Assembly: GCA_029265335.1 (NCBI GenBank)
Contig: JAJUJN010000083.1
Coordinates: forward strand, 1 to 8,098
Reading direction: 5' to 3'
Length of the DNA: 8,098 nt
DNA from: Alcaligenaceae bacterium
Lineage (GTDB): Bacteria > Pseudomonadota > Gammaproteobacteria > Burkholderiales > Burkholderiaceae_B
In this document: in pieces, positions 1 through 6,840 of the stretch
Numbering within the stretch: position 1 is the first letter of the stretch
How the letters are laid out: the number at the start of each line of letters is the position of its first letter
Made by a program: the position numbers and the translations under genes
The notes under the pieces: generated by a model
What the model saw: the letters and a program-made list of their open reading frames with translations, nothing else
Databases searched by the model: none
Told to the model about the DNA's origin: nothing

Positions 1-910
1 CGATGTAGCGTTCGGGGTCGAGACCGAAGTTTTTCACCACGGAAGGGTGCACCTGGCCGCTGCCGGAAATTACGAGCCACTGCACTATGTTGGGCCCTAC
101 GGTGAACATCATGTCGATATCGGCCGAGGGTTCGGTAAAGGGAAAGAATGAGGGCCGGAACCGAACCACGAGATCGTCGGTTTCGAAGAATTCGCGCAAA
201 AAGTGGCTGTAGACGCCCTTGAGATCGGCAAACGAGATGTTCTCGTCGATCCATAGGCCCTCCACCTGATGGAACATCGGCGAATGGGTGGCGTCGCTAT
301 CTACCCGATAGGTGCGTCCGGGCGCAATTACCCGAATCGGCGGCTTGTGCATGCGCGCATAACGAACCTGCATGGGGCTAGTGTGGGTGCGTAACAGCAA
401 GGGCAAACCACCGGCGTCGTTCATATCCACGTAAAAGGTATCCTGCATGGATCGAGCCGGGTGGTTTTCGGGGTTGTTGAGCGCAGTGAAGTTGGTCCAG
501 TCGTTCTCGATCTCGGGCCCGTCAGCCACGTCAAAGCCAATGGAATGAAAGATGTCTTCGATGCGCTGCCAGGTGCGCATTACCGGGTGCACACCACCCT
601 GCCCCCGACCGCGCCCGGGCAGCGACACATCGATCGTTTCTTCGGCGAGTCGTGCCTGTAGCTTGGCATCGGCCAGGGCCTGACGACGCTCGGTAAGCAG
701 GGCTTCGATGCGGGCCTTGGCTTGGTTGATCTTGGCGCCAGCTTCGCGCCGCTCCTGAGCCTCCAGGCGGCCCAACCCTTTCAGCAGGTCGGTAATCGCG
801 CCATGCTTGCCCAGGAAACGGGCCTTGGCATTCTCGAGAGCGGCAGAATCGGCAGCTTGGGCAAAGGCTTCTGCAGCCGTGTCGATCAGTTGGTCGAGAT
901 CGGAAGTCAT
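1..910 (-). CDS. pheS: Phenylalanyl-tRNA synthetase alpha subunit, 3' end cut by the window edge
   Basis: Class II synthetase subunit that, with PheT, forms the cytoplasmic alpha2beta2 enzyme charging tRNA-Phe. The frame reads from ATG at 910 to base 1 without a stop, giving 303 residues; about 35 more, including the motif 3 region (GFAFGxGxER), should lie outside. Visible are an N-terminal coiled-coil arm (about residues 1-85, rich in Ala, Glu, Arg), then the catalytic domain: [11 protein letters not shown] (150-160), [10 protein letters not shown] (174-183), [21 protein letters not shown] (about 198-218, motif 2) and [14 protein letters not shown] (251-264). The start is supported by GAGGAT placed about 7 bases before ATG and by the usual MTxxLDxL-type N-terminus. 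It follows rplT after 127 bases that contain a terminator-like hairpin. pheT is expected next, beyond the window. Identity is certain; only the C-terminus is unseen. Confidence 0.98.
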   Translation of the reverse strand, partial: MTSDLDQLIDTAAEAFAQAADSAALENAKARFLGKHGAITDLLKGLGRLEAQERREAGAKINQAKARIEALLTERRQALADAKLQARLAEETIDVSLPGRGRGQGGVHPVMRTWQRIEDIFHSIGFDVADGPEIENDWTNFTALNNPENHPARSMQDTFYVDMNDAGGLPLLLRTHTSPMQVRYARMHKPPIRVIAPGRTYRVDSDATHSPMFHQVEGLWIDENISFADLKGVYSHFLREFFETDDLVVRFRPSFFPFTEPSADIDMMFTVGPNIVQWLVISGSGQVHPSVVKNFGLDPERYI

Positions 911-940
911 CCGTGAATCCTCGGCGATGGAGCCCCAAAG

Positions 941-978
941 GAGCCAGAAAGACAAACGGGGCTGTGATCAGCCCCGTT
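941..978 (-). terminator. Terminator-like hairpin (possible attenuator) between rplT and pheS
   Basis: A perfect 10-bp inverted repeat, AACGGGGCTG at 955-964 and CAGCCCCGTT at 969-978, has a 4-base loop. Read on the minus strand it is followed by a U-rich but interrupted tail (GTTTGTCTTTCT). It sits where E. coli carries the pheST attenuator. I looked for a Phe-rich leader peptide before it and found none: the only overlapping frame (GTG at 1019) is not Phe-rich and runs on through pheS. It may be a partial terminator that lowers read-through into pheS, or an attenuator using another signal. Confidence 0.6.
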
Positions 979-1037
979 GATGGATGGTTTCCGGCAGGCC
1001 TTGGGCAAACCGGCAACACAAAACAGTGAACCTGAGA

Positions 1038-1397
1038 TCAGGCCGCCAGGGCAGCCTTGGCCTGCTGCACGATAGCGGCAAAACCGGCTTTGTCGTGAAC
1101 AGCCATATCGGCCAGAACCTTGCGGTCGAGATCGATAGAGGCTTTTTTGAGACCAGCGATGAAGGCGCTGTAGCTCAAGCCCTGCTCACGCGTGGCCGCA
1201 TTGATGCGGGTAATCCACAGCGCGCGGAAGGTGCGCTTTCTGTTGCGGCGGTCGCGATAGGCGAACTGACCGGCGCGCATGACCGCTTGCTTGGCAACGC
1301 GAAATACGTTGCCGCGGCGACCACGATAGCCTTTGGCTGCGGCCAGAACTTTTTTGTGACGGGCACGTGCGGTGACACCGCGTTTGACTCGAGGCAT
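1038..1397 (-). CDS. rplT: 50S ribosomal protein L20
   Basis: L20 is an early-assembling 23S rRNA-binding protein needed for large-subunit assembly, and in enterobacteria it also represses its own operon. The product is 119 residues (E. coli 118). The N-terminal half is a highly basic extension ([18 protein letters not shown], then [34 protein letters not shown]); the C-terminal globular part carries the family sequence [18 protein letters not shown] (about 60-77). ATG at 1397 is preceded by AGGAG at good spacing. It lies 15 bases downstream of rpmI, so the two are surely co-transcribed. The stop is TGA at 1040-1038. The call is certain. Confidence 0.99.
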   Translation of the reverse strand: MPRVKRGVTARARHKKVLAAAKGYRGRRGNVFRVAKQAVMRAGQFAYRDRRNRKRTFRALWITRINAATREQGLSYSAFIAGLKKASIDLDRKVLADMAVHDKAGFAAIVQQAKAALAA

Positions 1398-1412
1398 TTT
1401 GGAACTCCTGGA

Positions 1413-1610
1413 TCAAGCGTAAGGCAGCATGGCGCGCACGGACTTGACATCGGCGTCGTGCACAAGGGCAGTACCACGGAGCTGGCGCTTGTTCTTCGTG
1501 GTTTTCTTGGTGAGGATATGGCGCTTGAACGCTTGGCCTCGCTTGATCGTGCCGCCACTGCGAATGGTGAATCGCTTGGCCGCACCTCGTTTGGTTTTCA
1601 TCTTGGGCAT
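1413..1610 (-). CDS. rpmI: 50S ribosomal protein L35
   Basis: Small basic large-subunit protein of 65 residues, the family's standard length. It begins [14 protein letters not shown], the hallmark L35 N-terminus, and contains [24 protein letters not shown] (about 23-46). An in-frame ATG 30 bases upstream (at 1640) would add ten residues ([10 protein letters not shown]) that are not part of the family, so ATG at 1610 is chosen; GGAAG lies about 10 bases before it. rplT follows after 15 bases. Upstream is a 200-base gap with a promoter and structured leader, fitting control of L35 and L20 separately from infC. Confidence 0.97.
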   Translation of the reverse strand: MPKMKTKRGAAKRFTIRSGGTIKRGQAFKRHILTKKTTKNKRQLRGTALVHDADVKSVRAMLPYA

Positions 1611-1647
1611 GATGAGGGCTTCCGTTTTATGACATGACACCGGGCGC

Positions 1648-1663
1648 AGCCCGCTTCCGGGCC
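1648..1663 (-). promoter_or_regulatory. Short G+C-rich hairpin in the rpmI leader
   Basis: On the minus-strand RNA, GGCCCG and CGGGCU (1663-1658 and 1653-1648) close a GAAG tetraloop, with one G-U pair at the base. It lies 38-53 bases before the rpmI start codon, so it does not itself cover the ribosome binding site. It may be a further part of the leader fold. Confidence 0.35.
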
Positions 1664-1696
1664 GGCTTGTTAGCCTGGCATCACTTGTTGGTAGAA

Positions 1697-1736
1697 CGTA
1701 TCGGTAGATTTGCCGCTGATCGCAAGCGATACGGCA
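1697..1736 (-). promoter_or_regulatory. Structured rpmI-rplT leader with alternative helices (candidate L20 autoregulatory site)
   Basis: In the 5' untranslated region of rpmI, CGTATCG (1697-1703) is complementary to CGATACG (1727-1733). The same 3' arm also takes part in a competing hairpin: TGCCG (1711-1715) with CGGCA (1732-1736), plus an inner ATCG/CGAT stem (1719-1722 with 1727-1730). The two folds cannot form together. In E. coli, L20 represses this operon by binding structured leader RNA, including a pseudoknot. The location matches; that this RNA binds L20 is inference. Confidence 0.4.
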
Positions 1737-1747
1737 GCAAACCCAGC

Positions 1748-1776
1748 ATTATACCGCGATTCGGCACGAATGTGCA
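1748..1776 (-). promoter_or_regulatory. Sigma70 promoter for rpmI-rplT
   Basis: A perfect -10 box TATAAT (1753-1748) has TGCACA (1776-1771, four of six matches to TTGACA) exactly 17 bases upstream. Transcription should start near 1741, giving a leader of about 130 bases before rpmI. It lies 35-63 bases past the infC stop codon, so it would allow the ribosomal protein genes, and possibly pheST, to be transcribed independently of thrS-infC. Confidence 0.7.
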
Positions 1777-1810
1777 CGGAACGCAAGCACCGCCGAAGCG
1801 ATGCTTCACT

Positions 1811-2353
1811 TTATGCGGATTTGCCGGGTTGAGGCTTTTTCTTGGGCGAAATCACCATGACCATCTGACGGCCTTCCATCTTGGGCATGGATTCGACCTG
1901 TATGAGATCGCCGAGGTCGTCTCGAACCCTCTCTAGAACCTTCATGCCGAGCGACTGGTGCGCCATTTCACGCCCGCGGAAACGCAACGTGACCTTGCAT
2001 TTGTCGCCTTCTTCGATGAATCGCCGGACGTTGCGCAGTTTCACCTGGTAGTCGCCCTCGTCGGTGGCGGGACGGAATTTGACTTCTTTGACCTGGATGG
2101 TTTTCTGCTTTTGTCGGGCTTCGTGCTGGCGCTTTTGTTCCTGGTATTTGAACTTGCCGTAGTCCATCAGCCGGCACACAGGGGGCGTGGCCGTGGGGGC
2201 GATTTCGACCAGATCGACTTCTTCTTGTTCTGACATGCGCAGAGCATCGGCCAGCTTGAAGATGCCGAGTTGCTCTCCTTCTTGGCCGATCAGACGCACT
2301 TCAGGCGCCTGGATTTCACCGTTGATGCGGTTCTTGGATCTTTGGGTTGCGAT
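1811..2353 (-). CDS. infC: Translation initiation factor IF-3, ATC start codon
   Basis: IF3 binds the 30S subunit, keeps subunits apart and checks initiator tRNA and start-codon choice. Starting at ATC (2353-2351) the product is 180 residues, the same as E. coli IF3, and begins with the family sequence [23 protein letters not shown]. The first in-frame ATG falls at about residue 40, inside the N-domain, and the GTG at 2299 would cut off the conserved RINGEI segment. AAGGAG lies exactly 8 bases before ATC. The IF3 signature [14 protein letters not shown] is at about 61-74; the C-domain includes VKFRP and [28 protein letters not shown]. infC genes typically use rare AUU/AUC starts, which lets IF3 repress its own translation. 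The SD overlaps the thrS stop, suggesting translational coupling. The gene is certain; the start is very likely. Confidence 0.97.
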   Translation of the reverse strand: MATQRSKNRINGEIQAPEVRLIGQEGEQLGIFKLADALRMSEQEEVDLVEIAPTATPPVCRLMDYGKFKYQEQKRQHEARQKQKTIQVKEVKFRPATDEGDYQVKLRNVRRFIEEGDKCKVTLRFRGREMAHQSLGMKVLERVRDDLGDLIQVESMPKMEGRQMVMVISPKKKPQPGKSA

Positions 2354-2368
2354 GTTGACGACTCCTTA
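2354..2368 (-). promoter_or_regulatory. infC ribosome binding site overlapping the thrS stop codon
   Basis: AAGGAG (2367-2362) shares its first two A bases with the thrS TAA stop (2368-2366) and is followed by 8 bases and then ATC. This strong, well-spaced site fixes the non-AUG start of infC. It means ribosomes finishing thrS reach the infC initiation region directly. Confidence 0.85.
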
Positions 2369-4330
2369 TGGTTGTTTAGGGGAAACAGCAGCGACAGACT
2401 CGACCTGACGCCGCTGGGCGATATCTTCTTGCAGAAGTTGCGCGAATTCTTCGACGGGCATGGTGCCAAGATCTTGGCCGCCGCGTACTCGGACGGCCAC
2501 CTGACCCGACTGACGCTCTTTTTCGCCCACGACAAGAATATAAGGCAACTTTTGCAGGCTATTGGCTCTGATTTTATAAGTGATCTTTTCGCCGCGCAAA
2601 TCTGCTTCGGCACGGAAACCCTGTTGTTGCAGAGTTTCCGCCACGCTTTTGGCGTAATCGGCCGTACTTTCTGAGATATTGCAGACGACCACTTGCACCG
2701 GCGCCAACCAGGGTGGCATGGCTCCGGCATAGTTCTCGATCAACATGCCGATGAAGCGTTCGAGCGAGCCGAGAATGGCTCGATGCAACATGACCGGCGG
2801 ACGACGCTGATCGTTGGCATCCACATATTCTGCGCCCAGCCGACCCGGCATAGAGAAATCCACCTGAATGGTGCCGCACTGCCATTCGCGGCCGATGGCG
2901 TCACGCAAGGTGTATTCGATCTTGGGGCCGTAGAAGGCGCCGTCGCCAGGAGCCAACTGGTAATCGACGCCAATACGCTCGAGGCTTTCGATGAGAGCGG
3001 CCTCGGCTTTGTCCCAGCTTTCGTCGGACCCAATCCGTTTTTCGGGGCGCGTGGCGATCTTGTAGAGCACCTCGTTGAAGCCGAAGTCGGCATATACCTT
3101 CTGCAACTGACGGCTGAAGGCCACGCATTCGTCGAGAATCTGGTCTTCGGTGCAGAAAATATGGCCGTCGTCTTGGGTGAAGCCACGAACCCGCATCATG
3201 CCGTGCAAAGCGCCCGAAGGCTCATTGCGATGGCACTGACCGAATTCGCCATAGCGCAGGGGCAGATCGCGATAGGAATGCAGGCGTGCGTTGTAGATTT
3301 GCACGTGCCCCGGGCAATTCATGGGCTTGAGCGCGTAATAGCGGTTCTCGGACTCGGTGGTAAACATGTTGTCACGGTAGTTTTCCCAGTGACCTGTTTT
3401 TTCCCAGAGCGAGCGCTCGAGAATCTGCGGCCCTTTGACCTCTTGATAACCGCCTTCTTGATACACCTTGCGCATGTATTGCTCGACCTGCTGCCAGAGC
3501 GCCCAGCCCTTGGGGTGCCAGAACACCAGGCCTGGGGCTTCGTCTTGCATGTGGAAGAGATCGAGCTCCCGGCCCAAGCGTCGGTGATCGCGCTTTTCGG
3601 CCTCGGCCAGCATGGTGAGGTAGGCGTCTTGCTCTTCTTTGGTGGCCCAGGCCGTGCCGTAAATGCGTTGCAGCATTTCGTTGTTGCTGTCGCCGCGCCA
3701 GTAAGCGCCGGCGACATTGCGCAGCTTGAACACCTTGAGCTTGCCAGTTGAAGGCACGTGCGGGCCGCGACAGAGGTCGATGAAATCGCCCTCGCGATAC
3801 AGGCTGATGGTTTCGCCTTCGGGAATCGAGGCGATGATTTCGGCCTTGTAATGTTCGCCGATGGATTTGAAGTACTCTACGGCGTCGTCGCGATTCCAGA
3901 TTTCGCGCACCACGGGCTCGTCGCGGCGCGCGAGCTCCGTCATTTTCTTTTCGATGGCCTCGAGATCTTCGGGCGTGAAGGGGCGCGAATACGAAAAATC
4001 GTAGTAGAAGCCGTTGTCGATTACCGGGCCGATGGTGACCTGCGCCTCGGGGAACAGCTCTTTGACTGCCCACGCCAACAGGTGGGCCGTGGAATGCCGA
4101 AGAATTTCGAGGCCGTCGGGATCTTTGGCCGTAACAATGGCTACCTCGGCGTCGTCGGTGATCTCGTGGCTGACATCTACCAGACGCGCTTGTTCGCTAT
4201 CACCCTCTCGCACCCGACCGGCCAGCGCAGCCCGCGCCAGGCCGCTGCCAATGGATTTGGCAATCTCGGCGACGGTAACGGGTTGAGAAAACTCGCGCTG
4301 CGAGCCATCAGGTAAGGTGATAAGCGGCAT
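2366..4330 (-). CDS. thrS: Threonyl-tRNA synthetase
   Basis: Class II synthetase charging tRNA-Thr and hydrolysing mischarged Ser-tRNA-Thr. The product is 654 residues (E. coli 642). In order: a TGS domain (about 1-65, starting [14 protein letters not shown]); the N2 editing domain with HSTAH (H79 and H83) and DLCRGPH (C187, H191); the catalytic core with MNCPGH (zinc ligand C339), the motif 2 stretch [19 protein letters not shown] (359-377), DDGHIF (H390) and [13 protein letters not shown] (H516 and the motif 3 Arg); and a C-terminal anticodon-binding domain from about 545. All three zinc ligands and the editing residues are present, so it should be active and proofreading. ATG at 4330 gives the standard N-terminus; AAGG lies about 9 bases before it. 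It heads the translation cluster and has its own promoter. The leader shows no clear copy of the E. coli ThrRS operator that I could identify by eye. Confidence 0.99.
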   Translation of the reverse strand: MPLITLPDGSQREFSQPVTVAEIAKSIGSGLARAALAGRVREGDSEQARLVDVSHEITDDAEVAIVTAKDPDGLEILRHSTAHLLAWAVKELFPEAQVTIGPVIDNGFYYDFSYSRPFTPEDLEAIEKKMTELARRDEPVVREIWNRDDAVEYFKSIGEHYKAEIIASIPEGETISLYREGDFIDLCRGPHVPSTGKLKVFKLRNVAGAYWRGDSNNEMLQRIYGTAWATKEEQDAYLTMLAEAEKRDHRRLGRELDLFHMQDEAPGLVFWHPKGWALWQQVEQYMRKVYQEGGYQEVKGPQILERSLWEKTGHWENYRDNMFTTESENRYYALKPMNCPGHVQIYNARLHSYRDLPLRYGEFGQCHRNEPSGALHGMMRVRGFTQDDGHIFCTEDQILDECVAFSRQLQKVYADFGFNEVLYKIATRPEKRIGSDESWDKAEAALIESLERIGVDYQLAPGDGAFYGPKIEYTLRDAIGREWQCGTIQVDFSMPGRLGAEYVDANDQRRPPVMLHRAILGSLERFIGMLIENYAGAMPPWLAPVQVVVCNISESTADYAKSVAETLQQQGFRAEADLRGEKITYKIRANSLQKLPYILVVGEKERQSGQVAVRVRGGQDLGTMPVEEFAQLLQEDIAQRRQVESVAAVSPKQP

Positions 4331-4368
4331 ATGGGCGGCCTTGCACTAAAAGGCAATCAAAAAAGTCA

Positions 4369-4387
4369 AAAGGTTCAGTGAACCTTT
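4369..4387 (-). promoter_or_regulatory. 19-base palindrome across the thrS transcription start
   Basis: A perfect 9-bp inverted repeat around one central base: AAAGGTTCA, C, TGAACCTTT on the minus strand. It begins one base after the -10 box and so spans the expected start site. It is followed by TTGACTTTTTTG. As DNA it could be an operator for a dimeric regulator; as RNA it would be a 5'-terminal hairpin followed by U-rich sequence, like an intrinsic terminator. It could also end transcripts entering from the upstream genes. Confidence 0.55.
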
Positions 4388-4388
4388 C

Positions 4389-4417
4389 ATTGTAACATAA
4401 TGGTTCGGCAAAGTCAC
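4389..4417 (-). promoter_or_regulatory. Extended -10 sigma70 promoter for thrS
   Basis: TACAAT (4394-4389, five of six matches) carries an upstream TG dinucleotide at the extended -10 position. GTGACT (4417-4412, four of six matches to TTGACA) is 17 bases away. The expected start near 4382 gives a leader of about 50 bases before thrS. This lets the translation cluster be transcribed independently of the upstream transporter operon. Confidence 0.7.
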
Positions 4418-4421
4418 CCTT

Positions 4422-4449
4422 GCGCAGCCACCCCCAAGCCGGGCTGCGC
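4422..4449 (-). terminator. Hairpin between the 73-residue gene and the thrS promoter
   Basis: GCGCAGCC (4422-4429) pairs with GGCTGCGC (4442-4449) across a 12-base loop. It lies just past the stop codon at 4460 and 5 bases before the thrS -35 box. There is no T-run after it, so it is not a standard intrinsic terminator; it could protect the 3' end of the upstream mRNA or weakly reduce read-through. Confidence 0.35.
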
Positions 4450-4459
4450 GGCAGAGCAT

Positions 4460-4681
4460 TCAGTGCAAGGTTTGCTGAATGAACTCGTCGGCCATCTGAA
4501 AAGCCCGACCACGAGCCGTTTCGGCATCTGGCCATACCGTGTCGTCTTCGATGGGAGTGTCGGCCTTGCGCTCGAAGCGAATCCGGATACGTTGACCGCC
4601 CGAGGCGGGCGCAGTTTCGATGATGAAGGGTTCGCCATCGAGCAAGGCGCGCTCGATGCGGATCCAGTTGGCGGTAGACAT
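4460..4681 (-). CDS. Small protein of unknown function, 73 residues
   Basis: I do not recognise the family. The product starts MSTANWIRIERALLDGEPF and is acidic to neutral, with no signal peptide, membrane segment or cysteine. A predicted mixed fold: strand-like segments near 6-36 (IRIERALL, FIIET, QRIRIRFERK), then an acidic linker (DTPIEDDTVWPD, about 42-53) and a helix-like C-terminus (ETARGRAFQMADEFIQQTLH). ATG at 4681 is preceded by AGGAG at 5-base spacing, which makes this a convincing gene. A longer frame to 4732 would add 17 low-complexity residues and lacks that site, so it was not used. It lies 51 bases after the 53-residue membrane protein gene and ends about 130 bases before thrS. 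Function unknown. Confidence 0.75.
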   Translation of the reverse strand: MSTANWIRIERALLDGEPFIIETAPASGGQRIRIRFERKADTPIEDDTVWPDAETARGRAFQMADEFIQQTLH

Positions 4682-4697
4682 GGGTGCTCCTGACCTC

Positions 4698-4721
4698 GCA
4701 GCACCGGCACTTGCCGGCTGC
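4698..4721 (-). promoter_or_regulatory. Intergenic hairpin just upstream of the 73-residue gene
   Basis: GCAG (4698-4701) pairs with CTGC (4718-4721), and CCGGC (4704-4708) with GCCGG (4713-4717), giving a 9-bp stem with a 2-base bulge and an ACTT loop (AAGU in the minus-strand RNA). It ends about 7 bases before the AGGAG site of the next gene and has no U-tract. It may modulate that gene's translation or protect mRNA. Confidence 0.4.
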
Positions 4722-4732
4722 CGCGCACGCAA

Positions 4733-4894
4733 TTATCCAAAAGTAAGAATGGCTTTATACACGATGGCGCCCAGGGCGACGAGAAAGCCTACGCCAATCA
4801 GAATCAGGCCCCCGTTGCGCGAACGCAAGCCAAAGCCCAGCACCCCAATCAGAATGCCAAGCACCACAATCAGCAACCACCACGTGAGCGTCAT
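4733..4894 (-). CDS. Predicted two-helix membrane protein, 53 residues
   Basis: Translation of the minus strand from ATG 4894 to TAA 4735-4733 gives 53 residues starting MTLTWWLLIVVLGILIGVLG. Two hydrophobic segments (about 4-22 and 29-48) flank a short polar turn FGLRSRNGG (21-29), a helical hairpin typical of small inner-membrane proteins. The codon pattern and the clean hydrophobic-turn-hydrophobic layout favour a real gene. Against it, there is no good Shine-Dalgarno: the nearest purine-rich stretch (GAGG) is more than 20 bases away, and an in-frame TGA three codons before the ATG excludes an earlier start. It lies 76 bases after dctM and may share that transcript. I do not recognise a named family. 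It could be an accessory or stress-type small membrane protein; that is inference. Confidence 0.7.
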   Translation of the reverse strand: MTLTWWLLIVVLGILIGVLGFGLRSRNGGLILIGVGFLVALGAIVYKAILTFG

Positions 4895-4970
4895 TTCATA
4901 TCAATCGAGTGAGCAAGACCTCGATAGTACCGCTTGCGTCGCCTGAGGCCCCGTGATGCGCGAAGCAGGT

Positions 4971-6278
4971 TCAGCGCATCATGCTTGGCAACCAGAGCGC
5001 CAACCCTGGAAACGCCACCAGCACCCATGACGCCACGGCGAGTATCAAGAGAAAAGGCATGGCGCCCATCATGATGTCGCGCGAGGATACCTGTGGCGCA
5101 ATGCCTTTCACCACAAACAGGTTGATACCCAGAGGGGGCGTGATGCAACCCATCTCCATGTTGAGAGTGATGAAAACGCCAAACCAGACAGGGCTGAAGC
5201 CAGCCTCGAGAATGAAAGGCAGGAACATGGGGGCCACGATCACCACGATGGCAAATGGCGGCAGAAAGCAACCCAGGAACAGCATCAGCAACCAAATGGC
5301 AAACAACATCGCCCAGTCACTGCCGAAGGTGCCCAACATGGCTTCAGACAGGGCGGCCACGGCGCCGTGATACGCCAGAAACTGCGACAGGTAGTAGGCG
5401 AAGGCCGCGATAATCAAGATCATCGACGTATCGCGCACCGTTTTGAGCAGAAGTGCCTTCCACACCCCCAGATCGGTGACGCGATAAATGATCAGCACCA
5501 GCAGGATCGATATCACCGCACCCACTGCGGCAATTTCGGAGGGCGTGGCCCAGCCGCCGTACAAGGCCACCATGATCATGAACATCATCACGAAAAATGG
5601 CACCACGCGCCAGAATGGCGCGGCTTCGGCCTTGGCCTTTTCGCGTTGCTGGGCGGCCAGCTCCGGATATCGTCTTTCGTGCCGAGCCATCGCCCACACG
5701 GTATAGGCCGCAAACACCAGTGCGATCAAAACACCGGGAATGATCCCCGCGATGAAAAGTTGACCGATAGAAGTCTTGGTGACGACCCCATAAAGAAGCA
5801 ACACGATAGAGGGAGGAATCAGAATCCCCAGGGTGCCGCCACCCACAATAATGCCGCAGGCCAGGCTGCGCGGGTATCCACGCTCGATCATCTCGGGAAT
5901 GGCACTGGAACCGATGGCTGCTGCGGTGGCGGGCGACGAACCCGAAAGCGCTGAAAACAACGTGCAGCCGCCCACCGCCGACACACCCAGGCCGCCGGGT
6001 ATCGGAATCAGGCGATGCAGAGCGCGGTAGATGTCTTTGCCCGCCGGGCTGATGGCGATGATGGCGCCCATGAAAATAAACATGGGGAGAGCCACCAGTT
6101 CGATGGAGTCCAGGGATTGAAACGCGGCCTCGGCAATATAGGCGGCCTGTTCGAACTCGCCCATCACCGCCATCATGACCAGTGTGCCCAGGGCCAAGGC
6201 GTAACCAATGGGCACCCCGATCACAATCAGGCCCAATAAAACACCGACCGAAACCAGACTCAGCGTGATGGGGTCCAT
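4971..6278 (-). CDS. dctM: TRAP transporter large permease subunit, DctM family
   Basis: Main transport subunit of a tripartite ATP-independent periplasmic transporter; it couples uptake of a substrate, usually an organic acid, to an ion gradient (Na+ in studied systems) across the inner membrane. The product is 435 residues, within the family range, with about 11-12 hydrophobic segments. Family sequences: GCTLFSALSGSSPATAAAIG (104-123), GGGTLGILIPPSIVLLLYG (146-164), FIAGIIPGVLIA (175-186), FLGCFLPPFAIVVI (334-347) and GCITPPLGINLFVVKG (377-392); the GSSPA and TPPLG regions correspond to the ion and substrate sites in studied DctM/SiaM proteins. A polar loop (about 198-221, Arg, Glu and Lys rich) sits mid-protein. 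ATG at 6278 lies 1 base after the dctQ TGA, with GGGGGA in the dctQ end as its ribosome site. Substrate cannot be told from sequence. Confidence 0.96.
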   Translation of the reverse strand: MDPITLSLVSVGVLLGLIVIGVPIGYALALGTLVMMAVMGEFEQAAYIAEAAFQSLDSIELVALPMFIFMGAIIAISPAGKDIYRALHRLIPIPGGLGVSAVGGCTLFSALSGSSPATAAAIGSSAIPEMIERGYPRSLACGIIVGGGTLGILIPPSIVLLLYGVVTKTSIGQLFIAGIIPGVLIALVFAAYTVWAMARHERRYPELAAQQREKAKAEAAPFWRVVPFFVMMFMIMVALYGGWATPSEIAAVGAVISILLVLIIYRVTDLGVWKALLLKTVRDTSMILIIAAFAYYLSQFLAYHGAVAALSEAMLGTFGSDWAMLFAIWLLMLFLGCFLPPFAIVVIVAPMFLPFILEAGFSPVWFGVFITLNMEMGCITPPLGINLFVVKGIAPQVSSRDIMMGAMPFLLILAVASWVLVAFPGLALWLPSMMR

Positions 6279-6279
6279 A

Positions 6280-6822
6280 TCAATGTTCCCCCATCGCGTC
6301 GTCGGCGGCCACCGGTATCCCCACCAAGCGGGCGATGATGTCGAGGATCAGTACCGGAATGAAGATGGCGCAACCGAGCGGAATCGCCAGATAGGGAATC
6401 CAGAGTGGTGGCCCCCACAGGGTTTCGGAACGCCAGCCGTTTTCCCATACGTTAAGGAACATCTCGAGGCCCGAGCGGAAAAGGAGCGCGAATAGAAAGA
6501 GCGAGATGACATCCATGAGAGTGCGATGCCATATCTTGCTCCGCCCCCGAAAACGCTTGCGCAGAATCTCGATGGCAATCTGTCCGCCGGTGCGGTCTGA
6601 GTACGCCACACTCAGAAAGGCGGCGTAAATCAGCAAATACACGCTGGCTTCGAGCTCCCAGATGGTGCTCATGCCCCACAGGCCACGGCCCAGCACAGCC
6701 CAGGTAATGGCAAAGCAAGCAAAGACGATGGCGACAGCCGACAAGGCTGCAGCGAAGCGCGACAAGGCATCGAAACCTCGCCGCAATGCCTGCAGCCAGG
6801 CAATCATTCGGGAATTCTGCAT
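6280..6822 (-). CDS. dctQ: TRAP transporter small permease subunit, DctQ family
   Basis: Small integral membrane partner of DctM. The product is 180 residues with four hydrophobic segments (about 23-45, 55-74, 101-124, 141-167), the normal DctQ layout. The segment TIWELEASVYLLIYAAFLSVAYS (53-75) with its buried acidic residues, and the loop RTGGQIAIEIL after it, are typical of the family. A Pro- and Trp-rich turn (WGPPLWIPYLAIPLG, 136-150) precedes the last helix, as usual. The start is uncertain: ATG at 6822 and ATG at 6807 are both in frame and neither has a clear Shine-Dalgarno. It ends one base before dctM, so the pair is probably translationally coupled. dctP lies 116 bases upstream, across a strong hairpin. 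The symbol is the family name; substrate specificity is not implied. Confidence 0.92.
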   Translation of the reverse strand: MQNSRMIAWLQALRRGFDALSRFAAALSAVAIVFACFAITWAVLGRGLWGMSTIWELEASVYLLIYAAFLSVAYSDRTGGQIAIEILRKRFRGRSKIWHRTLMDVISLFLFALLFRSGLEMFLNVWENGWRSETLWGPPLWIPYLAIPLGCAIFIPVLILDIIARLVGIPVAADDAMGEH

Positions 6823-6840
6823 AGGGTTTGACGGGCAGCG

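Noticed and set aside
531..1019. Minus-strand frame overlapping the start of pheS, considered as a leader peptide
   Set aside because: It runs out of frame through pheS, has no Phe-rich run and no termination near the hairpin, so it does not act like an attenuation leader.
984..1637. Plus-strand frame of 217 codons opposite rplT and rpmI
   Set aside because: It is a shadow of two certain ribosomal protein genes, with no ribosome site or family resemblance.
2693..3751. Long plus-strand open frame (352 codons) opposite thrS
   Set aside because: It lies entirely antisense to the certain thrS gene; its translation has no recognisable domain, and long antisense frames are common opposite G+C-rich genes.
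4460..4732. Extended 90-residue form of the small gene before thrS
   Set aside because: The extra 17 residues are low-complexity and read through the hairpin at 4698-4721; the AGGAG site points to ATG 4681.
4895..4970. Possible terminator after dctM
   Set aside because: Only short weak stems (4-5 bp) and no T-run are present, so no terminator can be supported; read-through into the small genes is possible.
5367..5954. Plus-strand frame of 195 codons opposite dctM
   Set aside because: Its composition (many His, Gln, Arg, Asp) is the typical mirror of a hydrophobic membrane gene on the other strand.
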